This document shows positions 18,701 to 26,240 of a DNA stretch of 64,000 nucleotides, piece by piece (positions within the stretch are counted from its first letter, which is position 1; each line of letters opens with the position of its first letter). The DNA is from Podarcis raffonei (Eukaryota; Chordata; Lepidosauria; Squamata; Lacertidae): NCBI RefSeq assembly GCF_027172205.1, contig NC_070618.1, forward strand, positions 9,914,538 to 9,978,537, in the 5' to 3' direction. The notes under the pieces were generated by a model that was not told the origin of the DNA, made no database searches, and saw nothing but the letters and a program-made list of their open reading frames with translations. Both the position numbers and the translations under genes were made by a program.

Positions 18701-20012
18701 TGGGTACCTAAGTACATAACTGCTGTGCCTCATGTTGGTACTATGGATAGCACAGATTATACCAGTGTTTCCTCAAATCCCCTAATTATTAAGGGGTCCC
18801 GTTTCTGAATGAAACTTGGGAGAGATGCTTCACACTTGCATCCAAAGTGGTTTAAAAAGAGTCAGTGTGGTGTGGTGGAGAAAAGGTGTTGGACTTAGAC
18901 AAGGGCAACCCCGGTTCAGGTATCCACTGATAAAGTAACCAGAAACAGATCCCAAGCTGTAATGCTATCAGTTCATATGAACTCAAATACTCTTCAGCTA
19001 CAGTGAACTTCTATATCCTTCAGCTGTCTTACGCGATTGGATTGAGTCACCCACTGGCCATCTCGGTGTTCCATTACGGTACTTCGGACAGATCAGAAGA
19101 TGAGCTGCTGGATATCATTCAGAAGAACTTTGACCTTCGCCTTGGGCCAATCATAAGGTTTGTCCTTTTAAAAATGGATCTTTGGATGCCGACGGTAAAG
19201 TTTTCCCTTCAGATGAGAGACCAAGAACGTGTCCTCGCCTTAAGAGTGCACCCAGTGGATTTCTCACTTTGAAGAGAGGTCAGGATTCAACCCGCCACAA
19301 GAGTTTGCTTGTGGACTCTTTAGATAGCGTTTGTTAGTCCCATGCTACACCTGGTGGGCTCAGCCCAACTTAGAAGAGAGGACCCCTAAGAGCTCTAAAC
19401 TAATCAGGAAAACCTTCTAGAGAACCTAAGTTCCATTCTTATCTCAGATGGTTGGAACAAAATGGTCTGAAATGATGGAGCGTTTGTCCTTACTGCCATC
19501 ACCCAGTCCATTTATCTGAATGGAACGGAACTCCCTTCTGTTTATTCTAGTCATATGTGAGGGAAAGGTAAAAGAGCTTGTCATCTGAAAACCCTTAAGG
19601 AAGAAGGTTAAAAGTAAAAAAAACACCCTACTTGACCCATTCAAAATGTGGAGTTGTCTGTCTTCATTCATCCCATCCCAATCAGGACATCTGAAGCTTC
19701 AGCAATGAAAAAGTTTAGACAGAGCTTACATAGAAGCTGGGGGTTCCACCCATTCCTAGCTCTCAGACAGGCCCTGATCTGAGCAGGTGCTTCCACGCTG
19801 TTCCCCTTACTTCTGAGTAGCCTCATGTGAAGTGTGGTGGCTCTGAAGCCACCTAGGATTTCTCTGCTAGTCTTGTGAGATAACAGAAATGTGTTTTCTT
19901 TGCTTACAGAGAACTGAACTTGAAGAGTCCCATTTATCAACAGACTGCATGCTACGGGCATTTTGGAAGAGAAGAATTTACATGGGAACAACCTAAAAAG
20001 CTGGTTTACTAG
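5525..20012 (+). CDS. S-adenosylmethionine synthase (methionine adenosyltransferase), third vertebrate-type paralog; nine exons
   Basis: It catalyses ATP plus methionine to S-adenosylmethionine, phosphate and pyrophosphate, in the cytosol. Nine exons join with matching phases into 389 codons ending at TAG 20010-20012; human MAT1A and MAT2A have 395. Family marks are [13 protein letters not shown] (residues 14-26), GAGDQG (125-130), a long [14 protein letters not shown] stretch, [15 protein letters not shown] and ACYGHFGR near the end. The protein starts [12 protein letters not shown], six residues shorter than the human enzymes. Residues 108-128 ([21 protein letters not shown]) and the segment after VTMEY differ strongly from both known vertebrate paralogs. 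Elsewhere residues match sometimes MAT1A (LLCGEITS) and sometimes MAT2A ([15 protein letters not shown]). The EGHPD motif reads EGHSD. No break is seen. It may correspond to the fish mat2al type, but that is not proven. Confidence 0.9.
6185..6410 (+). mobile_element. TA-flanked MITE, CAGTGGTACC family (Tc1/mariner-like)
   Basis: It starts CAGTGGTACCTCAGGTTA and ends ACCCGAGGTACCACTG, with TA on both sides. The interior repeats the word CTTCAGGTTA many times. It lies in MAT intron 1. Confidence 0.8.
6583..6660 (+). CDS. MAT paralog exon 2
   Basis: It encodes [20 protein letters not shown] then DAKVAC, with a GTAAGT donor. It is close to human MAT2A ([20 protein letters not shown]). Confidence 0.93.
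7162..7576. mobile_element. hAT MITE with 8-bp target duplication
   Basis: It starts CAGGGGTGTCAAACTCAAAT and ends GTGTTTGACACCCGTG. TTCTAGAG is duplicated at 7154-7161 and 7577-7584. The inside is GC-rich and ends with a GGCCGGATTCGGCCC type palindrome. Confidence 0.9.
7902..8258 (-). mobile_element. Sauria SINE, full length
   Basis: It is complete from GGTAAAGGTAAAGGGACCCC to the head end CAGCGCCACCCGCGTCC. It lies in MAT intron 2. Confidence 0.92.
8291..8427. mobile_element. Small hAT-like MITE with 8-bp target duplication
   Basis: CTCCTGGG is duplicated at 8283-8290 and 8428-8435. The element starts CAGTGCTG with a T-rich run and ends AAAAAATAGCCCTG. It contains GAGGTGCCAGAACT twice. 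Confidence 0.75.
8655..8966 (+). repeat. Block B, first copy
   Basis: The block starts ACCTTTGAAATCCTGTTAAT and ends near ACATTGTCTA. It returns at 9436-9742 with small indels. Copy A' lies between the two. Confidence 0.85.
9017..9431 (+). repeat. Block A', intronic copy of the MAT upstream flank
   Basis: This is a copy of 5137-5537. It keeps the acceptor-like TTTTTGTCAG, the start codon and the next ten bases (ATGTCACATAACG), then breaks off. An 11-bp insertion near 9125 and scattered substitutions separate it from the original. Confidence 0.85.
9436..9742 (+). repeat. Block B', second copy
   Basis: It begins four bases after the end of A' and matches 8655-8966, with a deletion near AGGACTAGTAATAAC and a short insertion AGCTAGATGCC. 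Confidence 0.85.
9764..9821. repeat. (TG)n(TA)n microsatellite
   Basis: This compound dinucleotide repeat ends about 40 bp before MAT exon 3. Confidence 0.95.
9861..9983 (+). CDS. MAT paralog exon 3
   Basis: It encodes [20 protein letters not shown] then [21 protein letters not shown]. The acceptor TTTCTGCAG and a GTGGGT donor are clear. Confidence 0.93.
10209..10325. mobile_element. Foldback MITE
   Basis: The arm holding CCAGATGTTTGGGACTACAG is mirrored after a short CTAGCTG loop, and outer arms GGCAAACTCC and GGAGTTTGCC pair as well. Diverged relatives that share the ACTACAACTCCCAT word occur near 16985, 33570, 46465, 58320 and 62300. Confidence 0.75.
10330..11350. other. MAT intron 3 interior, nothing recognised
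   Basis: This is AT-rich unique-looking DNA with no exon, clear repeat or RNA gene that I can support. Confidence 0.6.
11367..11720 (+). mobile_element. Sauria SINE inserted in the splice acceptor of MAT exon 4
   Basis: The full-length SINE runs from GGGACGTGGGTGGCGCTGTG to CCCTTTACCTTTAC. Its 14-bp target duplication CTATTCACTTCACA lies at 11353-11366 and 11721-11734. The second copy is directly followed by the G of the acceptor AG and by exon 4 at 11736. Confidence 0.95.
11736..11848 (+). CDS. MAT paralog exon 4
   Basis: It encodes [20 protein letters not shown] then [18 protein letters not shown]. The GAGDQ motif of the active site is kept while the preceding loop is unlike MAT1A and MAT2A. 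A Sauria SINE ends 15 bp before the exon, inside the acceptor region. Confidence 0.92.
11945..12145. mobile_element. Old MITE-like repeat
   Basis: It contains TCATGGCTTCCCCCAGAGAA, GGGTGCTGAAAGTTGTTAGG and CTGGGAATTGTAGCT. The same family occurs at 50935-51068 and in part at 38800-38940. Confidence 0.55.
12208..12445. mobile_element. MITE related to the 59500 element
   Basis: It starts AGTGGTACCTCTGGTTGTG and carries the same GC-rich middle (TTTTGCGCGTCTGCGCATGC, GCGAGCGGCAAAACCCGGAA) as 59500-59759. The right end is degenerate. Confidence 0.65.
12536..12679 (+). CDS. MAT paralog exon 5
   Basis: The 48 codons start [20 protein letters not shown] and end [11 protein letters not shown]. Length and borders equal those of human MAT2A. 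Confidence 0.94.
12751..13176. mobile_element. TA-flanked MITE with CCGTATTTTTCG ends and three internal hairpins
   Basis: The termini CCGTATTTTTCGTCCCATAG and CTATAGGGCGAAAAATATGG are inverted and flanked by TA. Inside are hairpins at 12920-12959, 12971-13024 (perfect 24-bp arms, 6-nt loop) and about 13028-13083. Relatives with similar ends lie at 17279-17493 and 63242-63593. Confidence 0.75.
13386..13515 (+). mobile_element. CR1-type LINE fragment
   Basis: It contains GCCCTGCTGGGTCAGGCCAG and AGCATCCTGTTCTCAAAGCA, a sequence I associate with the 3' part of reptile CR1 elements. Similar fragments occur at 14070-14300 (-) and 16660-16850 (+). Confidence 0.55.
13646..14014 (-). mobile_element. 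Sauria SINE, second subfamily
   Basis: The target duplication GCTAGCTGGTTA lies at 13634-13645 and 14015-14026. Unlike most copies here it carries GTCAAAGGCAACTATGGGG and GTTTGTCCACAGACAGCTTT, the marks of a separate subfamily also seen at 44525, 49551, 53778 and 55713. Confidence 0.92.
14070..14300 (-). mobile_element. CR1-type LINE fragment
   Basis: It carries the reverse-strand version of the 16660 fragment, including GAGAACAGGATGCTGGACCA and GGGTCATTGGCTGGATCCAG. Confidence 0.5.
14547..14765 (+). CDS. MAT paralog exon 6
   Basis: The 73 codons start [20 protein letters not shown] and contain [18 protein letters not shown], ending GGPK before GTATTG. The human enzymes have GGPQGDAG at the junction; here it is GGPK|ADAG. 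Confidence 0.92.
15209..15300. repeat. (AAT)n-tailed interspersed repeat
   Basis: An AATAAT run is joined to TTTATACCCTGCCCATCTGG. The same junction occurs in a longer copy at 51450-51740. The superfamily is not recognised. Confidence 0.55.
15683..15716. repeat. (TA)n microsatellite
   Basis: It directly abuts the GC-rich hairpin array that begins at 15717. Confidence 0.95.
15717..16255. repeat. GC-rich array of long hairpins
   Basis: There are two diverged tandem units of roughly 200-240 bp. Each has a large inverted repeat followed by GGATCC(T)CT and GTGGCTG words. The second hairpin pairs 15979-16019 with 16048-16085 (TGGCGCCGGCAGCAAACCGC against its complement), almost perfectly. The first pairs GGCGTCGCTATGTA near 15748 with TACGTAGCGACGCC near 15810. 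CpG density is high. It matches no element I know. Confidence 0.7.
16287..16512 (+). mobile_element. CAGTGGTACC-family MITE
   Basis: Same structure and CTTCAGGTTA-rich interior as 6185-6410. It is followed directly by a (TG)n run. Confidence 0.8.
16660..16850 (+). mobile_element. CR1-type LINE fragment
   Basis: It contains AGCATCCTGTTCTCACGGTG, GGCCAACCAGATGCCTGTGG and GACTTGAGCGCAACAGCTCT. Confidence 0.55.
17279..17493. mobile_element. Degenerate CCGTATTTTTCG-family MITE
   Basis: The inner words GTGTGTGTCTTATGGAGCGA and GTGCGTCTTATAGAGTGAAA and the end AAAAATACAGTA match the 12751 element. It ends about 25 bp before MAT exon 7. Confidence 0.6.
17520..17702 (+). CDS. MAT paralog exon 7
   Basis: The 61 codons start [20 protein letters not shown] and include [20 protein letters not shown] and [20 protein letters not shown]. 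This is the most conserved exon. Confidence 0.95.
17918..18247 (-). mobile_element. Sauria SINE
   Basis: It is near full length in MAT intron 7, with a short internal deletion near CCTTCCTGCCTATTTATC. From 18250 to 19020 only a short tRNA-SINE scrap (about 18860-18920) is visible. Confidence 0.88.
19024..19157 (+). CDS. MAT paralog exon 8
   Basis: It encodes [20 protein letters not shown] then [20 protein letters not shown] and GPII. The donor is GTTTGT, a weaker site than the others. Confidence 0.92.
19910..20012 (+). CDS. MAT paralog exon 9 (last)
   Basis: It encodes [20 protein letters not shown] then [13 protein letters not shown] and the TAG stop. The C-terminus KKLVY compares with KLVF of MAT1A and KKLKY of MAT2A. 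Confidence 0.93.
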
Positions 20013-20240
20013 TTATAGGTTGCTTCCAGATTGGCATTTATTGTGGAATACAACAAATTACTCACAGTATCCACACAACATTGTTGGCATCAAAATGCAG
20101 CCTGTATTCACCCCCGCATTGAATCTGAGTTTACCCTTTTCAGAAAAACCAGATTATGGTTTTAAAAAATGTTGACTCTCAAAAAGAAGGGGGGCAAGGT
20201 TTGAAAGAAGGGAATCAAAAGTGTCCGGAGGAATAAAATG
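20013..20240 (+). terminator. MAT paralog 3' UTR with polyadenylation signal
   Basis: The short 3' UTR holds AATAAA at 20232-20237, about 220 bases after the stop codon. Confidence 0.6.
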
Positions 20241-20337
20241 TGAAGTTTCTGCGAATAAGTCATTTAATAAGCTTTTAAATATAACTTCATTACTTTCCTG
20301 TGCCTCATTGATTTTTATTAGGGTAATGGTTTGAAAG

Positions 20338-20510
20338 TAGAACAGGTCCGGGGTGCAGTATGAAAGAACAAGAGTTCATCTCCTTACTGAAGCTAAGCAG
20401 GTCTGGGGGTGGTTTGTGTCTGGATGGGCGACTGTCTGGGAACTACATGCACATTGCCATGGGCTCCATGACGGAAGAAAGGTGGAATGGGAATATAAGA
20501 AAATAAAATT
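20338..20510 (+). mobile_element. 5S-rRNA-derived SINE
   Basis: The stretch GAAGCTAAGCAGGTCTGGGG to GGATGGGCGACTGTCTGGGA follows the internal promoter half of 5S rRNA (GCTAAGCAGG, GGATGGGAGACC, CTGGGAA). It is followed by an A-rich tail with GGAATATAAGAAAATAAAAT. The 5' third of 5S rRNA is diverged, so it is not a 5S gene. Confidence 0.7.
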
Positions 20511-20537
20511 ATGTATGTGTGTTTGTGTAGGTAGGTA

Positions 20538-20892
20538 AGGTAAAGGTAAAGGGACCCCTGACCATTAGGTCCAGTCGTGACCGACTCTGGGGTTGCGGCG
20601 CTCATCTCACTTTATTGGCCGAGGGTGCCGGCGTACAGCTTCCGGGTCATGTGGCCAGCATGTCTAAGCTGCTTCTGGTGAACCAGAGCAGCACAAAGAA
20701 ACACCGTTTACCTTCCTGCTGGAGTGGTACCTATTTATCTACTTGCACTTTGACGTACTTTTGAACTGCTAGGTTGGCAGGAGCAGGGACCGAGCAACCG
20801 GAGCTCACCCTGTCACGGGGATTCGAACCGCCGACCTTGTGATTGGCAAATCCTAGGCTCTGTGGTTTAACCCACAGCGCCACCTGCATCCC
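20538..20892 (-). mobile_element. Sauria SINE, full length
   Basis: The target duplication GTGTAGGTAGGTA lies at 20525-20537 and 20893-20905. Confidence 0.93.
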
Positions 20893-21278
20893 GTGTAGGT
20901 AGGTACAATGAGGCAAAGCAGTATGGATGCTTGTTTGAAGTGTATATTCATGAAAGCAAAAGCAGCTGGAGGAGGGCAAATTAAATCAGGAAAATTTACA
21001 TATACCCACTCTTTCACCAGTTCTCCAGGCAAATCAACAGGCTTATGAAGAATGGGCAAACACAGTCCATGCATCCCTTCTTTTCTGCAGCTGTAACGAG
21101 CAGAAGTATTTTGTCCGGAATTTTTAAAAGATAAGCCAAATCGTTTTTCCGATTCAGCTAACGGGGATAGTTGTAGAGCAGGACTAACACGAAGTAGTCC
21201 TCTCTTTGGGTTGGGTTCAGGAGCCACAGATTCCCTATTTGTTTTACACCTGACACCAAGAGATGTTTGCCGTGGAAC

Positions 21279-21400
21279 ACAGAATCATAAAACAGTAGAG
21301 TTGGGAGGGATCATGAGAATCATCTAGTCCAGCCCCCTGCAATGCAGGAATCTTTTGCCCAATGGGGGGCTCAAACCCATGACCCTGGTATTAAGAGTCT
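21279..21400 (-). mobile_element. tRNA-derived SINE, same family as 3682-3818
   Basis: On the + strand it reads CAGAATCATAAAACAGTAGA through CTAGTCCAGCCCCCTGCAAT to GGGGCTCAAACCCATGACCC. The distal tRNA end is missing. Confidence 0.65.
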
Positions 21401-21972
21401 TGTATGCATTTCTTTTCTCAAGGTGAGTGAAGTTTTTGTTTTAATAACTATGGGTGAAATGGTTTCTGGTCTCTGATCAGGCCGAAAATGACTTTCTTTT
21501 GCAAAAGAAATTATTCCCTGTTCAAAGGGGAATTTGGGCAAGTCTTATACAGTAACCTGTTTTCTTGCACTAGGAGCAGTGGAAGAACTCGCCTAGGAAG
21601 CTACCTTACAACAGGTTGAATCATTTGTCCATCAAACCCCATATTGCTTAGTCTGGTTGACAGCAGCTCTTTGGGGTCTCATCCAGTGTTGTTTACATTG
21701 CCTCCTATGTGATCCTTTTAACAGCAGGTGCCTGGGCTTGAGAACTTTTGCTTGCAAATCATACGCTGTACTGGAATTAGGTTACAATCCCTCTCCTCTC
21801 TCTTAGCCTGCTGCAGTAAGATATTGCAGTGGCTGAAAGATTGCCTGTGGCAGGATGTTAAGTGGTAACTCTTTGGAAAGAAAGAAACTACATTGCACTC
21901 AAAATGTTTGATCAAGACTGCAGTCATGGTATGGCAGCACAAAATATCACTGAAGTGCACTGTTTGAGTTTA

Positions 21973-22205
21973 CAGTGGTTACATACGCTTCAGGTTACAT
22001 ACGCTTCAGGTTACAGATTCCGCTAACCCAGAAATAGTGCTTCAGGTTAAGAACTTTGCTTCAGGTTGAGAACAGAAATCATGCTCCGGTGGCGCGGCAG
22101 CAGTGGGAGGCCCCATTAGCTAAAGTGGTGCTTCAGGTTAAGAACAGTTTCAGGTTAAGTACAGACCTCCGGAACAAATTAAGTACTTAACCCGAGGTAC
22201 CACTG
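21973..22205 (+). mobile_element. CAGTGGTACC-family MITE
   Basis: The left end has lost ACC, and CATACGCTTCAGGTTA is doubled. It ends GAGGTACCACTG and is flanked by TA. Confidence 0.78.
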
Positions 22206-22655
22206 TATTGGTATTTTATATTAATTTGGAATCACAAGATACAGTCACTGGCACTAGCTTAGCTGGCTTTTTAGAAGAATTAGAGCAATTCATAGAGAAG
22301 AATAGGTTTGGCAACCCTTGTTGGCATGATACCCAAATGGATACCCTTTGTTCAGTGACAGTGTACCTCAGAATACCCCATACCCGATACGGGATGTGGC
22401 CATGACGTTTTTGTCCTGCTTGTGAACATGCAGGGGTATCTAGCTGGCGGCTGGAACCAGAAAGATGAAACAGATGGGGCAATTCATCCGAACCAGCGAA
22501 GCTATTCTTAGGGCTGCTATCTATGCACGCTTACTGGGGGTGTAAACCTACTGAAATCAATAGGACTTCCTTCCGCGAAAAGCAAGCATAGTAGTGGGCT
22601 GCAGGTAAGGAAGCTTATGACGGGGTCCTTGAATATTACAGAAGACCTCTGAGTA

Positions 22656-22905
22656 CAGGAGTCAGCAAACTTTTTCAGCAGGGGGTCAGTCCACTGTCCC
22701 TCAGACCTTGTGGGGGGCCGGGCTATATTTTGGGGGGGAAATGAATGAATTCCTATGCCCCACAATTAACCCAGAGGTGCATTTTAAACAAAAGCACACA
22801 TTCTACTCATGTAAAAACACGCTGAATCCTGGACCGTCCACGGGCCGGATTTAGAAGGCGATTGGGCCGGATCCGGCCCCCAGGCCTTAGTTTGCCTACC
22901 CATGC
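22656..22905. mobile_element. hAT MITE with target duplication
   Basis: TCTGAGTA flanks both ends (22648-22655 and 22906-22913). It starts CAGGAGTCAGCAAACTTTTT and carries CCTCAGACCTTGTGGGGGGC. Same family as 27447-27891. Confidence 0.85.
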
Positions 22906-22949
22906 TCTGAGTATATGCGATTGCATCATCAGAATTGCAGGACTTCGTC

Positions 22950-23200
22950 ATCGGTTGCAGCAAGAGCTACAGGATACACCAAGCGTGGGCGCGGCAAATA
23001 CCAGAGCAAGCCGGCAGCACAGATAGGAGGCTGATTCGAACTCTGGAAGGAGGCGGGGCGATGGGCGTGGCTAGGGCCCCAGAAGCCGGCTTGCGTTCTG
23101 GCGGAAGAGGCGCTTTTCGTGGTCTAGGGACCATAGACTCGAAAATGAAGAATGACAACTCCTTCGTGTACAGAGGGGACGACTTTTATTGTAATGCAAC
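22950..23200. promoter_or_regulatory. Unassigned CpG-rich block between MAT and GAK
   Basis: It is rich in CpG, with GGCGGGGCG and GGGCGTGGCT words of the Sp/KLF type near 23050. No splice-supported gene can be read from it on either strand. It could be a small CpG-island promoter or an old GC-rich repeat. Confidence 0.3.
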
Positions 23201-23282
23201 CCCGGCGTAATATAACACCTGCCTTGCCAGTAGTACATATGAAAGTGATCTAGCCCCGGAGTCTTAGTAGACCACAAGCTTT

Positions 23283-23480
23283 CCCCCCATTTTTTTCATT
23301 AATTTTCCAAATTTACAACAGAAATAACATACAAAACACAAAAAAGAAAACACATTACAATACTAAAGAGAAAAACAAAAAACAAACAAATAAAAACACT
23401 TATTACTTCTAACCTAATTTAACTTTCACTGTTAACTGACTTTCTCGAATCCCCCCTAATTGAATTTCATTGTATAGTAT
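23283..23480 (-). mobile_element. L1 LINE 3' end
   Basis: The target duplication ACCACAAGCTTT lies at 23271-23282 and 23481-23492. The insert is T-rich at its left end and A/C-rich inside, as expected for an inverted L1 3' UTR. Confidence 0.75.
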
Positions 23481-23561
23481 ACCACAAGCTTTGCATGAGT
23501 CCACAGTGTGATTCAGCAGCAAAAAAAGTAAATGCTGTTTTAGACTGCATCAATAGAAGTA

Positions 23562-23780
23562 CAGTGGTACCTCCGGTTACATACGCTTCAGGTTACATAC
23601 GCTTCAGGTTACAGACTCCGCTAACCCAGAAATATTACCTCAGGTTAAGAACTTTGCTTCAGGATGAGAACAGAAATCAGGCTCCGGCAGCGCAGCAGGA
23701 GGCCCCATTAGCTAAAGTGGTGCTTCAGGTTAAGAACGGACCTCTGGAACGAATTAAGTACTTAACCCGAGGTACCACTG
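23562..23780 (+). mobile_element. CAGTGGTACC-family MITE
   Basis: It has inverted ends, TA flanks and a CTTCAGGTTA-rich interior. Confidence 0.82.
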
Positions 23781-23794
23781 TATAGTGTTCAGAT

Positions 23795-24515
23795 CAAGGA
23801 GCCTGTTCTATTTCTCCTTAGCCAGACCACACCTGGATTACTGTGTCCAATTCTGGGTGTCACAATTTGAGAAGGATATTGACAAGTTGGAATGTGTACC
23901 GTGGAGAGTGACCAAGATGATCAAGGGTCTGGAAACCTGATGAGGGATGGTTTAAAGAGCTGGGTATGTTTAGCCTGGAAAAGAGGATACTGAGAGGAGA
24001 TATGATAGCCATCTTCAAATATCTAAAGAGCTGTCACATGGAAGAAACTTGTTTTCTTCTGCTCCAGAGGCTAGGACCTGAACCAATGGCTTCAAGTTAC
24101 AGTGGTACCTCGGGTTAAGTACTTAATTCGTTCCGGAGGTCCGTACTTAACCTGAAACTGTTCTTAACCTGAAGCACCACTTTAGCTAATGGGGCTTCCC
24201 GCTGCTGCTGCTGCCGCCGCGCCGCCGGAGCATGATTTCTGTTCTCATCCTGAAGCAAAGTTCTTAAACTGAGCTAGTATTTCTGGGTTAGCGGAGTCTG
24301 TAACCTGAAGCGCATGTAACCTGAAGCATCTGTAACCCAAGGTATCACTGTACAAGAAAGGAGTCTCAAACATCAGGAAGAACTTTCTGACACTTCAGCA
24401 GTGGAACAATCTTCCACAAGAAGTGGCATATTCTCTTTTCTTGGAAGGTTCAAAACAGAGGTTAGATAGCCATCTGTCAGGGATGCTTTAATAGAGATTC
24501 CTGCGTTGCATGTGA
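23795..24515 (+). mobile_element. CR1 LINE fragment, interrupted by a MITE
   Basis: A translation with breaks gives RPHLDYCVQFW then FEKDIDKLE and TKMIKGLE, the C-terminal ORF2 region of CR1-type LINEs. It is an old fragment. A CAGTGGTACC-family MITE (24100-24350) splits it, and the CR1 sequence resumes at GAAAGGAGTCTCAAACATCA. Confidence 0.75.
24100..24350 (-). mobile_element. CAGTGGTACC-family MITE nested in CR1
   Basis: It is in reverse orientation, starting CAGTGGTACCTCGGGTTAAG and ending CAAGGTATCACTG with TA flanks. It contains a short CTG-type repeat. Confidence 0.82.
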
Positions 24516-24900
24516 TTAATGACCCTCGGAGTCCCATCCTACTCTCCAATTCTATGATCATTGGGATTGCAGCGTTCCTCTCCGGTCAGTGTGCATGCAA
24601 GGATTGTCCTGTGAACAGGTCAAACTGCAGATCCCAAGTCAAACCAGTGGCATATCGCCTATTCTTTTCCACTATCAATCTCCAATGCAAAATTATATAT
24701 AGGGCACAGGGCCGTCCCATCCAGGAAGCAAGGTGAGGCGACCGCCTCAGGCAGCAGGTTCCATTGTGCTGGCAGATCCCAATGCAGAGCTTTTATCCCC
24801 GCTCCCCCTTCCTGTTGTAGATCTTCGCTCCCCTCTTCTTCCCTGGCGGGGAGGGCAGGTCATCATTTTGCGGTTCGCCTCTGGTGCCGAAAAGTCTTGG

Positions 24901-25549
24901 ACCGTGGACTCCTTGGCAGGTTTTGAATAAACATCATTTGAGCCTATTCTGGCATTCATATCCCCCATTAGGTAAAATGGCGATCCGGGGTACTTAATTT
25001 GTAGGGGATAAAGGAAACTATTGAATTTACGCCATGTGCTCTCGATCTGTGTTTGCACTGTATATGGTGGGATATAAGCTGAAACAAGAATGATACTCTT
25101 GGATTCCAGATGCAAAGTGATCCCCAGTGCCAGCTGCTCGAAAACTGAGCCCTCAGTAACCTGAGGCTCACTATGTCAGGTTCCTACTAGAAGACCGGAG
25201 AAATGCTAGACATTAGCAGTGGCAAAGTTTTTATCGGTGGTTGCAAGAACCAATGATCCCTATATTCTGAACAAAATGCTTGTTTAACCTGGAGGTAGGC
25301 TGTATGAATTGTGTATTGCTTTGTAACGATTGTTGGGTCTCTGGACCGTAATAAAGATTGTTGTTGTTGTTGAATAAACACCCACAAATCTATTAGTTGA
25401 ACACATGACAGATAAGGCAAGGATATGTTCAATTTATAACATGCAGAGAACAATATGTGCAAAGTCCTTGGTGGGGGGGAATAATGCAATTGATTATTTG
25501 GATTGATAATTTGGTATGTTGAAAGTGTTTAATAAAAATTATTAAAAAA
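24901..25549 (+). mobile_element. L1-type LINE 3' end
   Basis: The target duplication GAAAAGTCTTGG lies at 24889-24900 and 25550-25561. The right end is AATAAAAATTATTAAAAAAG, an A-rich tail. It is itself interrupted by the LINE piece at 24934-25369. Confidence 0.7.
24934..25369. mobile_element. LINE insertion with an inverted 5' part
   Basis: On the minus strand 24934-25190 encodes an AP-endonuclease-like stretch (SIILVSAYIPPYTVQTQIES then FYLMGDMNARIG). The right part, to a GTTGTTGTTG tail, reads on the + strand. GAATAAACA flanks both ends (24925-24933 and 25372-25380). This is the layout expected from twin priming. Confidence 0.55.
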
Positions 25550-25559
25550 GAAAAGTCTT

Positions 25560-26240
25560 GGGCCGGCCTTGTGTGAGGCTCGCTTGGCCCCCGAGGAGCC
25601 CTGGCAAACGGCGACGCGGCCCCGGTTGGCGCTGCTTTCAACTTAGTGCCCGGAATCTGGTAGCGCGCCGGCCGCTCTTCGACTTTCTCTCTCTATAATC
25701 CCTGCCCACGCGCTTAGGAGGGGAAATCTCCCCTGGAGCTGCGGGGCGGAGCTAGGAGGCGAATGTAGGCGGGGCGAGCGCGTTCGCCCCTCCTCCTCCT
25801 CCGACGAGCGTCGTTGGCGGAAACGGGTTTCGGCAATGGGCTGAGGGAGAGGAGGGAGGCGGGGGCGGCGGGGAGTACGGTGGCCGCGGAGGGTCAGGAT
25901 TGGCGCTCGTGAAACGGCAGGAGCGGGAGCGGCCGAAGGAACCGGCCTGGCGATCTGCTTGGTCCTGGGAGCGCCAGTCCCCGGCTGCTGCTGCGCCGGG
26001 CGGAGTTGGCCATGTCGCTGCTGCAGTCGGCGCTGGAGTTCCTGGCGGGGCCCGGCTCCCTGGGGGCCGCCAGCCGGGACCAGAACGACTTCGTGGGGCA
26101 GGTGGTGGAGATGGGCGAGATGAAGCTGCGGATCAAGAAGGTCATCGCCGAAGGTGGGCGGGCGAGGCGGGGCGGGGGGAGCCCTTCGGGGGCGCAGGGG
26201 GGCGATCTCGGGGGCGGGGGGCAGAGTGAGGCGGTGACCC
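25560..26240 (+). promoter_or_regulatory. CpG island and promoter of GAK
   Basis: It is very GC- and CpG-rich with GGGCGGAGC and GGCGGGGCG boxes and no TATA box, as usual for a housekeeping gene. It covers the GAK start codon at 26012. Confidence 0.75.
26012..26153 (+). CDS. GAK exon 1
   Basis: It encodes MSLLQSALEFLAGPGSLGAA then SRDQNDFVGQVVEMGEMKLR and IKKVIAE. It has a GTGGGC donor and lies inside the CpG island. Confidence 0.95.

Larger units (their letters stand above)
24707..25570. mobile_element. hAT-like element split by an L1-type insertion
   Basis: The left part starts CAGGGCCGTCCCATCCAGGA and the right end reads GGGCCGGCCTTG, giving inverted termini. An insertion bounded by GAAAAGTCTTGG divides it. 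Confidence 0.5.

Noticed and set aside
20338-20510. 5S rRNA gene
   Set aside because: Only the internal part matches and the tail is SINE-like.
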